Below, piece after piece: positions 1-5,889 of a DNA stretch of 33,636 nt (position 1 is the first letter of the stretch; each line of letters starts with the position of its first letter). The position numbers and the translations under genes were made by a program. A model generated the notes under the pieces. It saw only the letters and a list, made by a program, of their open reading frames with translations. It did not search any database and was not told where the DNA came from. Origin of the DNA: REBR01 sp033721915 (lineage in GTDB: Bacteria; Pseudomonadota; Gammaproteobacteria; Pseudomonadales; Oleiphilaceae); assembly GCA_033721915.1 (NCBI GenBank), contig JAWWAC010000032.1:1-33636 (forward strand), written 5' to 3'.

Positions 1-411
1 GAAAGGGGGCCGCCAGCGGTGTCGTGGAATCTGCTCCAGCACCGCCACATAGGCTTTCTCTGAGAGCGCCTCGCAGCCATGCACCAGAACCTCCAGCAGC
101 TGCCACAGGCTCAGCCAGCCATCACCGTGAATTTCACGGGCCATTGCCAGACACTGCAGCAGCTGCGAGGACAGTCCCTCCTCGGCGGCGGGCACGGCCA
201 CCAGGGGCTGCTCACACTGGATCGTGCGGGTCAATTCATCCAGATCCACCCCCTCCCGGCGCAGAAACACCGGCAGCTCGGGCAACTCCAGCAGACTGAG
301 GAGAAAATCCTCCAGCAACAGCGCCTCTCCGCCGCGACGGTGCACGGCCCGCTGGGACTGCAGCAGGGCTTTCTGTAACTGGGGTTCAAGAAGGGCTTGC
401 CATTGACGCAT
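1..411 (-). CDS. Clp N-terminal-domain-like protein, 5' part only
   Basis: This is an open frame of 137 codons read from ATG at 411 to the window edge with no stop, so the C-terminal part is missing. The start has a good ribosome site (AGGGAG, six bases before ATG). The protein begins MRQWQALLEPQLQKALLQSQ. It appears to hold two helical repeats, at about residues 7-58 and 78-118. Each has the pattern of the double repeat in Clp N-domains (ClpA/ClpB/TssH): an amphipathic helix, then a segment like EDFLLSLLELPE, then a helix like FLRREGVDLDEL. In that family the domain binds substrates or adaptors. No ATPase module is visible because the window ends. It lies downstream of manC on the same strand. 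It could be a stand-alone Clp-N protein or the start of a larger protein. The family call rests on pattern only. Confidence 0.55.
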   Translation of the reverse strand, partial: MRQWQALLEPQLQKALLQSQRAVHRRGGEALLLEDFLLSLLELPELPVFLRREGVDLDELTRTIQCEQPLVAVPAAEEGLSSQLLQCLAMAREIHGDGWLSLWQLLEVLVHGCEALSEKAYVAVLEQIPRHRWRPPF

Positions 412-473
412 ACTCAACTCCCTTTGTATTCGGTCAGCGCTTCCCTGCGCCCTCTTCACTCAGTGACAACCCT

Positions 474-500
474 GGCTTCAGCACGCGATGCCCTGAAGCC
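474..500 (-). terminator. Hairpin downstream of manC (weak terminator candidate)
   Basis: GGCTTCAG at 474-481 and CTGAAGCC at 493-500 form a perfect 8-bp stem with an 11-base loop, 37 bases beyond the manC stop. There is no T-run on the minus strand after it, so termination here is uncertain. Nothing else is visible in the 125-base gap. Confidence 0.3.
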
Positions 501-536
501 ACAATCGCGGCAGAGGGACTGCCCCGCATCAGGCAC

Positions 537-1949
537 TCAGACCCGGCTGTAGATATCCTCGAAACGGACGATATCGTCCTCTCCCAGGTAACTGCCGGTC
601 TGCACCTCAATCACTTCCAGAGGTATCACACCCGGGTTGGTCAGCCGGTGCACCACTCCCAACGGGATGTAGGTGGACTGATCTTCCGTTAACATTACTT
701 CATCGTCGCCACGGGTGACAATAGCCGTGCCCTTGACGATCACCCAGTGCTCGGAGCGGTGGTGGTGCTTCTGCAGTGACAGCCGGGCGCCGGGGTTCAC
801 GGTGATGCGCTTGACCTGGAAACGGTCGGCACGGGCAATCCCCTCGTAGGAACCCCAGGGACGGTGCACCTTGCGATGCAGCCGGTATTCCTCGCGGCCA
901 CTGGCCTTGAGCTGATTGACCAGCTGTTTGACATCCTGCACCCGGTTTTTGTGGGCCACCAGCAGTGCATCGCCGGTTTCCACGATCACGTGATCCTGCA
1001 GGCCCATGGCCGCAATCAACCGCCCTTCCGAGTGGATGTAGCAACCGGAGACATCCTCGGTAATCACATCCCCCACCAGCACATTGGCGGCCTCATCCTC
1101 CGCGTGCAGGTCCCACAGGGCACTCCAGGAGCCGATGTCACTCCAGCCCGCATCCAGCGGCAGCACCACACCATGGGCCGTATGCTCCATCACCGCGTAG
1201 TCAATGGAGTCATCGGGGCAGGCGGCAAAGGCGGCCTCATCCACCCGCACAAAGTCCAGATCCCCCTTGCGGGTGTCATAGGCTTTTCGGCAGGCGGCCA
1301 GTATGTCCGGCTGGAACAGACCCAGCTCTTCCAGATAACGGTCGGCACGGAACAGGAACATGCCGCTGTTCCAGTAATAGTTCCCCGCCTTGAGGTAGGC
1401 CTGGGCCGTGGCCTGATCCGGCTTTTCCACAAACTCCCGCACCGGCAGCGCCGGATCACCGCCCTGCCCCTCACCGGCACGGATATAGCCATAACCGGTG
1501 TGGGCGTGGCCAGGCACCACGCCAAAGGTCACCAGACTGCCCCGTGCCGCCGCCTTCTGCCCCTCGCTCACCGCCGCCACAAAGGCCGCCTGGTCGTTAA
1601 TCGCATGATCCGATGGCAGCACCAGCATCTGCCCCTCCGGGTCCTCTTCCATCACTCGCAAGGCCGCCAGCGCAATGGCCGGCGCGGTATTGCGCCCCAC
1701 CGGCTCCAGCAGAATGCTGCCGGCCCTGTCACCGGCGTACTGCTGCATCTCCGCGGCCACCACAAAGCGGTGGGCCTCATTGGTGATGGCCAGCACCTGG
1801 TCACAGCCGGGCACCGCCAGGGCGCGGGTCAGTGTGTCCGCCAGCAGGGACTGGTCGCCATTGAGATTGAGAAACTGTTTGGGATAGGCCTCACGGGAAA
1901 GGGGCCATAGACGGGTGCCGGAGCCACCGGAGAGAATGACAGCGTGCAT
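537..1949 (-). CDS. manC: Bifunctional mannose-1-phosphate guanylyltransferase / mannose-6-phosphate isomerase
   Basis: This 470-residue protein is the normal length for the AlgA/ManC/CpsB family. The N-terminal nucleotidyltransferase part has the signature GGSGTRLWPLSR followed by PKQF (about residues 8-26), and later FVEKPD and NSGMFLF. The C-terminal cupin part (about 355-470) is a type II phosphomannose isomerase with RPWGSYEG and QKHHHRSEHW; its histidines bind metal. The enzyme interconverts fructose-6-P and mannose-6-P and makes GDP-mannose from mannose-1-P and GTP in the cytoplasm. GDP-mannose feeds polysaccharide or glycan synthesis. The start ATG at 1949 follows GGAAG at a normal distance. 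No other sugar-nucleotide gene lies beside it, so the product (exopolysaccharide, LPS or pilin glycan) cannot be told. The same family is named algA, cpsB or xanB elsewhere. Confidence 0.95.
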   Translation of the reverse strand: MHAVILSGGSGTRLWPLSREAYPKQFLNLNGDQSLLADTLTRALAVPGCDQVLAITNEAHRFVVAAEMQQYAGDRAGSILLEPVGRNTAPAIALAALRVMEEDPEGQMLVLPSDHAINDQAAFVAAVSEGQKAAARGSLVTFGVVPGHAHTGYGYIRAGEGQGGDPALPVREFVEKPDQATAQAYLKAGNYYWNSGMFLFRADRYLEELGLFQPDILAACRKAYDTRKGDLDFVRVDEAAFAACPDDSIDYAVMEHTAHGVVLPLDAGWSDIGSWSALWDLHAEDEAANVLVGDVITEDVSGCYIHSEGRLIAAMGLQDHVIVETGDALLVAHKNRVQDVKQLVNQLKASGREEYRLHRKVHRPWGSYEGIARADRFQVKRITVNPGARLSLQKHHHRSEHWVIVKGTAIVTRGDDEVMLTEDQSTYIPLGVVHRLTNPGVIPLEVIEVQTGSYLGEDDIVRFEDIYSRV

Positions 1950-1978
1950 AGGTCTTCCATGAGCGGAAAGTGGGCGTT

Positions 1979-2032
1979 AAAAAGGCAAGATTACCCCAGT
2001 GGGGCAGGTTCGCCAAGGGCGGCGAGCCTGCC
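1979..2032 (-). terminator. Probable terminator downstream of mvaT
   Basis: A 12-bp stem is formed by 2003-2014 and 2021-2032, with a six-base loop and one imperfect pair. It is followed on the minus strand by a second small dyad (CCCCA-g-TGGGG) and then five T residues at 1983-1979. The distance between the main stem and the T-run is longer than usual. It sits 30 bases after the mvaT stop. Confidence 0.4.
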
Positions 2033-2062
2033 CGGGCCTTTCAGTCAGGCATCCGTGCCGGC

Positions 2063-2437
2063 TCAGTCCTGCTGCCAGCTGGCCACTTCTTCACGGCCAT
2101 ACTGCTCACGCCAGGCGTTGAGCACCTTGTGGTTGCCACCCCGGGTCTGCACCGTCTCACCGGTATGGGGGTTACGGTAGGTTTTCAGCGGACGCTTGCG
2201 ACGGCCATCCCCGGAGGCTGCGGCGGAACCACCGGCGCTCTTCACCGCCGGATCGATGGCGGACAGCACTTCCAGTGTTTCCTTGCCGGACTTGCCATAC
2301 TGGGTCATCAGATCCCGCAGCTTTTCCTTGAATTCAAACTCTTTCTTAAGCTCGGTGTTTTCTTCCATCTGTTGCAGTTCCCTGGCCAGTTGATCAGCCA
2401 TTTTCTTTTTCTTGTAGTAATCGGAAATATTGACCAT
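2063..2437 (-). CDS. mvaT: MvaT-family H-NS-like nucleoid protein
   Basis: This 124-residue protein matches Pseudomonas MvaT/MvaU in layout. Residues 1-60 are charged and helical, as in the coiled-coil oligomerisation region, including ELKKEFEFKEKLRDLM. A low-complexity linker spans about 65-80. The C-terminal DNA-binding domain (83-124) has TYRNPHTGET and RGGNHK at 99-104. In this family the RGGN-type loop inserts into the minor groove of AT-rich DNA and silences foreign or AT-rich genes. The ATG at 2437 is preceded by GAGGG at good spacing. A small perfect stem (TCGCCG-tttc-CGGCGA, 2465-2480) lies just upstream and could fall in the leader. The gene stands next to the AT-richer ligase and pilin region, which would be a plausible target. 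The family assignment is firm; mvaT versus mvaU paralogue is not decided. Confidence 0.88.
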   Translation of the reverse strand: MVNISDYYKKKKMADQLARELQQMEENTELKKEFEFKEKLRDLMTQYGKSGKETLEVLSAIDPAVKSAGGSAAASGDGRRKRPLKTYRNPHTGETVQTRGGNHKVLNAWREQYGREEVASWQQD

Positions 2438-2611
2438 GAGTTGCCCTCTTTGTCGGTGAACACATCGCCGTTTCCGGCGAATTGAATATCACCGGGGATT
2501 ATTGTCGAACTGGAGGGTTATTACAAGACGATTCAATGCAACCGACAAAGTAATGGCATTGGACAAGAGGCTTCCTCATGAAACATAAGTCACATAAACG
2601 GAAAGACGTTT

Positions 2612-4099
2612 TTAATCGGCAGAACCATTGCCCCAAGGCAAATCCCCGTGCAACCAGAAACCCGGCTTCAGCCCTCCGGTGTAACCGTCATCGGATAATA
2701 ACTGTTCTTTTATGGCTTCATGGTAAACCCACACTTGATAAACCCATACCGACATGCCGGAAAAAACAATGGCCATCAGTATGGCCCGCCATAACCTGAC
2801 CGATTTATTATTTGTTACGGGACGAGCCTCATCTCCGGGTGATAGCAGCAACCAGAATGACGCCATTATAACCAGCCCCAGCAGCATGGAAGCCGGGCCT
2901 ATAAAAACCGCAGACACACCGGCATGCAATAAGGCGGCAACGACGGAGGCGGTAAAACCACAGAGCAACAAACCCGATTCCGAATCACTATCCGCAATGA
3001 AAAGCGCCTTCCGGCGGCCCCATAAACGACGACAGGCCACGCACCCCATCGCAAAAAGCCCACACAGGCTCAGCCAGCCAAATTCCGCCGCCCACATCAG
3101 GTACATGTTATGGGGATGACCAAAACGCCGGGAAGCTCCATAAGCCTCTGTCAGGGGTTCGTGAATGCTCCAGGACTGGGGCCCCATACCCAGGGGAAAC
3201 TTCTGCAGACTCATCTGCCAGGCCTCCAGCCATAAGGGCATTCGGCCGGAACTGTGGGATTTGACCGGACGAAGTGCGGATTCCTCCAGAATAATCATGG
3301 GCAACAGCCAGGACAATATAAACCACAGCAATATCCCTAGCAGCAAATAACCGGCGAAAGCCCTGGCCCAGGGAAAACTGACACGGCCAAACACCAGCAT
3401 CATCACCAGTAACGCCATCAGCATGCCCATGATGGATCCACGCCCCATGGACAGCAATGTCAGCCACCACCAGACAGCGGCGGTAAAAGTCATCATCAGT
3501 CGCCAGTGTCTGTGTTGTCTCATGGGCCCAACCAGCACCGCCAGAGGCAGCAGGGGTAACAACCAGGTGGCGGTCTGGTTCCAGTAACGAATATTGTAAA
3601 AACCCCAGGGCAAATGTTCACCCTGTGATTTCAGACCATCCAGCAATACAAAGCCATAAATCATCACGGCGATGAGTGCGTAAAGAAACATGGCCACCAC
3701 CGCCACTTCCAGAAGACGCAAATGAACGAACTGGCCCTGGCCGGAAGCGCGAAAGAGAAACACCAGCGCGGCAATTGCCGCAAGATAGGCGGGATAGAAG
3801 ACCGCCTCCACGACGGCTGACGGGTGAGCCACATCCAGCCCTGTGGACAGGGCTATGGACAGGACAAAAAGCCCCCATCCGGCCATCAGACAGGACTGGA
3901 GCCTGACACCACCGGGCAGCAGAAGCAGCGGAACCAGCAGCCACATCAGCAACACCAGAATGATGCGCTGATCCGCATAGCCACCGTAGGCACTGACCGG
4001 CTCGATCAGCAGTGCAGCGCCCACTGTCAGTATTGAAAGCAACAGAACCAGTGCCCGCAACAACATGTCTGTTGGCGTAAAGGCCTTTTCCATCGTCAT
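2612..4099 (-). CDS. O-antigen ligase family membrane protein, probable pilin glycosyltransferase (PglL/TfpO-like)
   Basis: This is a 495-residue polytopic membrane protein with about ten or more hydrophobic segments. A large soluble loop at about residues 275-340 carries the Wzy_C-type motif with His328-Pro-His330-Asn331-Met-Tyr-Leu, followed by a Glu-Phe-Gly. Proteins of this fold move lipid-linked glycans onto lipid A (WaaL) or onto proteins (PglL, TfpO/PilO) on the periplasmic face of the inner membrane. The position directly downstream of a pilin gene matches tfpO/pilO in Pseudomonas and Acinetobacter. Both pilins here end in serine, the residue TfpO modifies in strain 1244-type pilin. 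The ATG at 4099 has a GAGAGAG ribosome site. A strong terminator separates it from the pilin, so expression may depend on read-through or its own promoter. The coding sequence looks less GC-rich than its neighbours. A true WaaL or Wzy role is the main alternative. Confidence 0.7.
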   Translation of the reverse strand: MTMEKAFTPTDMLLRALVLLLSILTVGAALLIEPVSAYGGYADQRIILVLLMWLLVPLLLLPGGVRLQSCLMAGWGLFVLSIALSTGLDVAHPSAVVEAVFYPAYLAAIAALVFLFRASGQGQFVHLRLLEVAVVAMFLYALIAVMIYGFVLLDGLKSQGEHLPWGFYNIRYWNQTATWLLPLLPLAVLVGPMRQHRHWRLMMTFTAAVWWWLTLLSMGRGSIMGMLMALLVMMLVFGRVSFPWARAFAGYLLLGILLWFILSWLLPMIILEESALRPVKSHSSGRMPLWLEAWQMSLQKFPLGMGPQSWSIHEPLTEAYGASRRFGHPHNMYLMWAAEFGWLSLCGLFAMGCVACRRLWGRRKALFIADSDSESGLLLCGFTASVVAALLHAGVSAVFIGPASMLLGLVIMASFWLLLSPGDEARPVTNNKSVRLWRAILMAIVFSGMSVWVYQVWVYHEAIKEQLLSDDGYTGGLKPGFWLHGDLPWGNGSAD

Positions 4100-4117
4100 T
4101 TTTGCTCTCTCTGAACC

Positions 4118-4146
4118 AAAAAAAACGCCCCGCCAGGGGCGGGACG
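4118..4146 (-). terminator. Intrinsic terminator after the first pilin gene
   Basis: A GC-rich stem (4126-4134 with 4138-4146, loop of three) is followed on the minus strand by eight T residues (4125-4118). It lies 32 bases after the pilin stop and just before the ligase start. It should end most pilin transcripts and leave limited read-through into the ligase gene. Confidence 0.9.
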
Positions 4147-4178
4147 TTTATTGGTCAGGTCATCAGACCCGTTCCATC

Positions 4179-4637
4179 TTAAGAGACGGTGCAGGAACCC
4201 GGCGCGAAAGAATCCTTCCAGCCAGTGGGTGTGCTGGTGATGGTGCAGGTGTAATTACCGTTGGCGCTACGAGACATGGAGACGATGGCACCGGTCACGG
4301 TGGGCGCGCCTTGCAGGGTACAGGTCAGGGCGCTTGCCTGAGAGCCGTCAGCTGTTGGTGCGTTAGTGGCGATAGTGCTGCAGTTGTTAGTGGAGCCCTG
4401 CAGGCCCATGTTATCCACTGTGTAAAAAGCATCTTCACGACCTTCAGCCACTGCGGACTCGTAGTTGGAGCGAGCACCGGAGATCTCGGACAGACCCGCA
4501 GCTACCTGGGTGCGTGCTGTGTAGTCCTGGTACTGGGGAATGGCGATGGCGGCCAGAATACCGATAATGGCCACGACGATCATCAGTTCGATCAGAGTAA
4601 AGCCCTGCTGCTGTGTATTGATGGGAGCGGTTTGCAT
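4179..4637 (-). CDS. pilA: Type IVa major-pilin-like prepilin (pilin 1)
   Basis: The precursor is 152 residues, with a 12-residue leader ending in Gly before the PilD cleavage site: MQTAPINTQQQG then FTLIELMIVVAIIG. Phe1 (N-methylated) and Glu5 of the mature form are present, and the N-terminal helix continues to about residue 55. Four cysteines lie in the globular part, and the protein ends GWKDSFAPGSCTVS. The mature form is 140 residues. I chose ATG 4637 rather than an in-frame ATG at 4658 because GGAGGT sits seven bases before 4637. The protein is exported, cleaved by PilD and assembled into the pilus by PilB and PilC. Its own sigma-54-type promoter, a UAS and a terminator surround it. The C-terminal serine is a candidate glycosylation site for the ligase-like protein downstream. 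Confidence 0.95.
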   Translation of the reverse strand: MQTAPINTQQQGFTLIELMIVVAIIGILAAIAIPQYQDYTARTQVAAGLSEISGARSNYESAVAEGREDAFYTVDNMGLQGSTNNCSTIATNAPTADGSQASALTCTLQGAPTVTGAIVSMSRSANGNYTCTITSTPTGWKDSFAPGSCTVS

Positions 4638-4716
4638 GGTTACTACCTCCAAAGGCATTGTGTTGTGTAAGACGGCATCACCTCGGCGAACCGTAAAGAT
4701 GACTTAACTTAGGTGT

Positions 4717-4732
4717 TGCAGCGATCATGCCA
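4717..4732 (-). promoter_or_regulatory. Sigma-54 (-24/-12) promoter of pilin 1
   Basis: Read on the minus strand the site is TGGCATGATCGCTGCA. It has the GG and GC pairs at the ten-base spacing required for RpoN and matches TGGCAC-N5-TTGC(A/T) at nearly all fixed positions. The expected transcription start is near 4705, giving a leader of about 68 bases. pilA of Pseudomonas is known to be RpoN/PilR dependent. Confidence 0.8.
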
Positions 4733-4761
4733 AAAAACGAAAAATCAAAATACCTTATATA

Positions 4762-4774
4762 TATCAATCACCTG
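4762..4774 (+). promoter_or_regulatory. Possible IHF site between UAS and pilin 1 promoter
   Basis: TATCAATCACCTG matches the IHF consensus WATCAA-N4-TTR at all but one fixed position. It lies in AT-rich DNA between the upstream palindrome and the -24 element, where DNA bending usually assists sigma-54 activators. No equally good site was seen for pilin 2. Confidence 0.4.
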
Positions 4775-4830
4775 AATAAACCGCCTGGAAACCTATTTTC
4801 CAGCAACGGCCTCAGGCGCCGACGCGCTAC

Positions 4831-4855
4831 GTCACCCTGTGACAATTTTTGTCAC
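4831..4855. promoter_or_regulatory. Upstream activator-type site of pilin 1
   Basis: The core GTGACA-ATTTT-TGTCAC (4839-4855) is a perfect 6-5-6 inverted repeat. It overlaps a second dyad GTCAC-CCT-GTGAC (4831-4843). The centre lies about 117 bases from the GG of the -24 box. A closely related 25-bp element stands at a similar distance from the other pilin promoter. PilR of Pseudomonas binds TGTC-containing sites in a comparable position, so a PilR-like activator is inferred. Confidence 0.6.
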
Positions 4856-4982
4856 CTTCACCAAAGATGTGCGCGCCTCCTGGTCAGGACTGAACGCCTT
4901 GTTTCCGCACCTCCTCACCTCTCATCCGGGGGAAAGTAGGCAGACAGACTGAAGCACACCGATCCTTCTTACCTTGGGCCAG

Positions 4983-5013
4983 AAAACAAAAACGCCCCGT
5001 CAGGGCGGGGCGT
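4983..5013 (-). terminator. Intrinsic terminator after the second pilin gene
   Basis: ACGCCCCG (4992-4999) pairs with CGGGGCGT (5006-5013) around a six-base loop. A T-rich tail on the minus strand (4992-4983, interrupted once) follows. It lies 31 bases after the stop of pilin 2, so the two pilins are probably separate transcripts. Confidence 0.88.
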
Positions 5014-5043
5014 CTTGGATTGGACTGAACCGTGGAGCATTTA

Positions 5044-5523
5044 TCAGGAAACCGTGCAGGCTCCAGGGGCAAAAGAATCCTTCCAGCCGGGGGGGGTATT
5101 GGTAATAATGCAACTGTAATTGCCACCGGCAGAACGGGACACCCGGATCACCGCCGTGGCCACCTTGGGCGGACCTGTCAGGATGCAGGTCAGGGCATCC
5201 GGCTGTGAGCCATCCCCATTGGGCGCATTGACACTGATGCCGTCACCTCCCCCTGCCGTGTCCTCGCAGCTATTCGTGGTGCTGGCAATGCCCATGTTGG
5301 CATTGGTGTAAAAGGTGCCTGGGCGCCCCTCCGATACCGCCGTTTCGTAATTGGAGCGGGCGCCTGAGAGCACCGAGAGCCCTGCGGCCACCCGGGCCCT
5401 GGCGGTGTAGTCCTGGTACTGGGGAATGGCAATGGCAGCCAGAATGCCGATAATAGCCACAACGATCATCAGTTCGATCAATGTAAAGCCTTGCTGGGGT
5501 ATCCGGGGTGAGATTGTTTTCAT
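5044..5523 (-). CDS. pilA: Type IVa major-pilin-like prepilin (pilin 2)
   Basis: The precursor is 159 residues with leader MKTISPRIPQQG, then FTLIELMIVVAIIG. The first 35 or so mature residues are almost the same as in pilin 1. The middle differs and carries a glycine-rich insertion around AGGGDG, and the end GWKDSFAPGACTVS is again nearly identical. Four cysteines occupy matching places. ATG 5523 was chosen over an upstream TTG at 5538 because it gives the normal leader length, although its ribosome site (GGATGT) is weaker than that of pilin 1. This copy is the one divergent from pilB, the usual place of pilA in Pseudomonas. Which of the two is the main fibre subunit cannot be seen from sequence. 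Confidence 0.95.
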   Translation of the reverse strand: MKTISPRIPQQGFTLIELMIVVAIIGILAAIAIPQYQDYTARARVAAGLSVLSGARSNYETAVSEGRPGTFYTNANMGIASTTNSCEDTAGGGDGISVNAPNGDGSQPDALTCILTGPPKVATAVIRVSRSAGGNYSCIITNTPPGWKDSFAPGACTVS

Positions 5524-5620
5524 GGCGGTCACATCCAAAGGCCGTTCTGGAAAAAGGGCATCGCCGTTGCGATACTTCAGGATAGCAGAAAATCCTTACT
5601 GCCAGCCCCACTCTGATTTA

Positions 5621-5636
5621 AGCACTGACCGTGCCA
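5621..5636 (-). promoter_or_regulatory. Sigma-54 (-24/-12) promoter of pilin 2
   Basis: On the minus strand the site reads TGGCACGGTCAGTGCT. It fits the RpoN consensus TGGCAC-N5-TTGC(A/T) apart from one base in the -12 part, with exact GG-to-GC spacing. The predicted start lies near 5609, about 86 bases before the ATG. A-rich DNA lies just upstream, as for pilin 1. Confidence 0.82.
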
Positions 5637-5725
5637 CAAAAAATAAACCAGACGGATTTCTTGAACTTTTGCCAGGAGCCCTGTGCGGGGGTGCCCCTCA
5701 GTGGCCGTCAATAACGACCCGCAGC

Positions 5726-5750
5726 GTCATCCTGTGTCAATTCCTGACAC
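5726..5750. promoter_or_regulatory. Upstream activator-type site of pilin 2
   Basis: The core GTGTCA-ATTCC-TGACAC (5734-5750) is a perfect 6-5-6 inverted repeat preceded by GTCATCCT. Aligned with 4831-4855 it is identical at 20 of 25 positions. Its centre lies about 108 bases from the GG of the -24 box, about one helical turn closer than in pilin 1. It is the likely site of the PilR-type activator. Confidence 0.6.
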
Positions 5751-5889
5751 TGACCGTAACGCCACTGAGCCCATTCAACCACAGTCCCTGCACTTCGGCA
5801 CTGGCCATTCGTCACCCTGGCATCTAAACTGCTGATTTCGGCCACTGGCTCTTTTTACTCCTTACCTTACCGGCATACAGACGGATTCT

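Larger units (their letters stand above)
4638..5043. other. Intergenic region between the two pilin genes
   Basis: There are 406 bases without a gene. It holds, on the minus strand, the leader of pilin 1, a sigma-54 type promoter, a clearly AT-rich stretch (4732-4800), a possible IHF site, a palindromic upstream site and the terminator of pilin 2. Nothing further is recognisable at 4860-4980. Confidence 0.8.
5524..5889. other. Divergent regulatory region between pilin 2 and pilB
   Basis: There are 366 bases without a gene. It contains the minus-strand sigma-54 promoter and upstream element of pilin 2. A partial copy of that element (GTCACCCTG, 5811-5819) lies about 70 bases before pilB. No clear -35/-10 pair for pilB was seen. 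Confidence 0.75.

Noticed and set aside
864..1910. Open frame of 348 codons on the plus strand
   Set aside because: It lies wholly opposite manC, which has full family motifs; the plus-strand product is rich in His and Gln, as expected of an antisense shadow in GC-rich DNA.
2438..2611. Sigma-70 promoter for mvaT
   Set aside because: TCGACA and TATTCA occur on the minus strand but only about 14 bases apart, too close for a normal promoter.
4638..4658. Longer N-terminus for pilin 1 starting at 4658
   Set aside because: It would place the ribosome site GGAGGT inside the gene and make an over-long leader; ATG 4637 gives the standard 12-residue leader.
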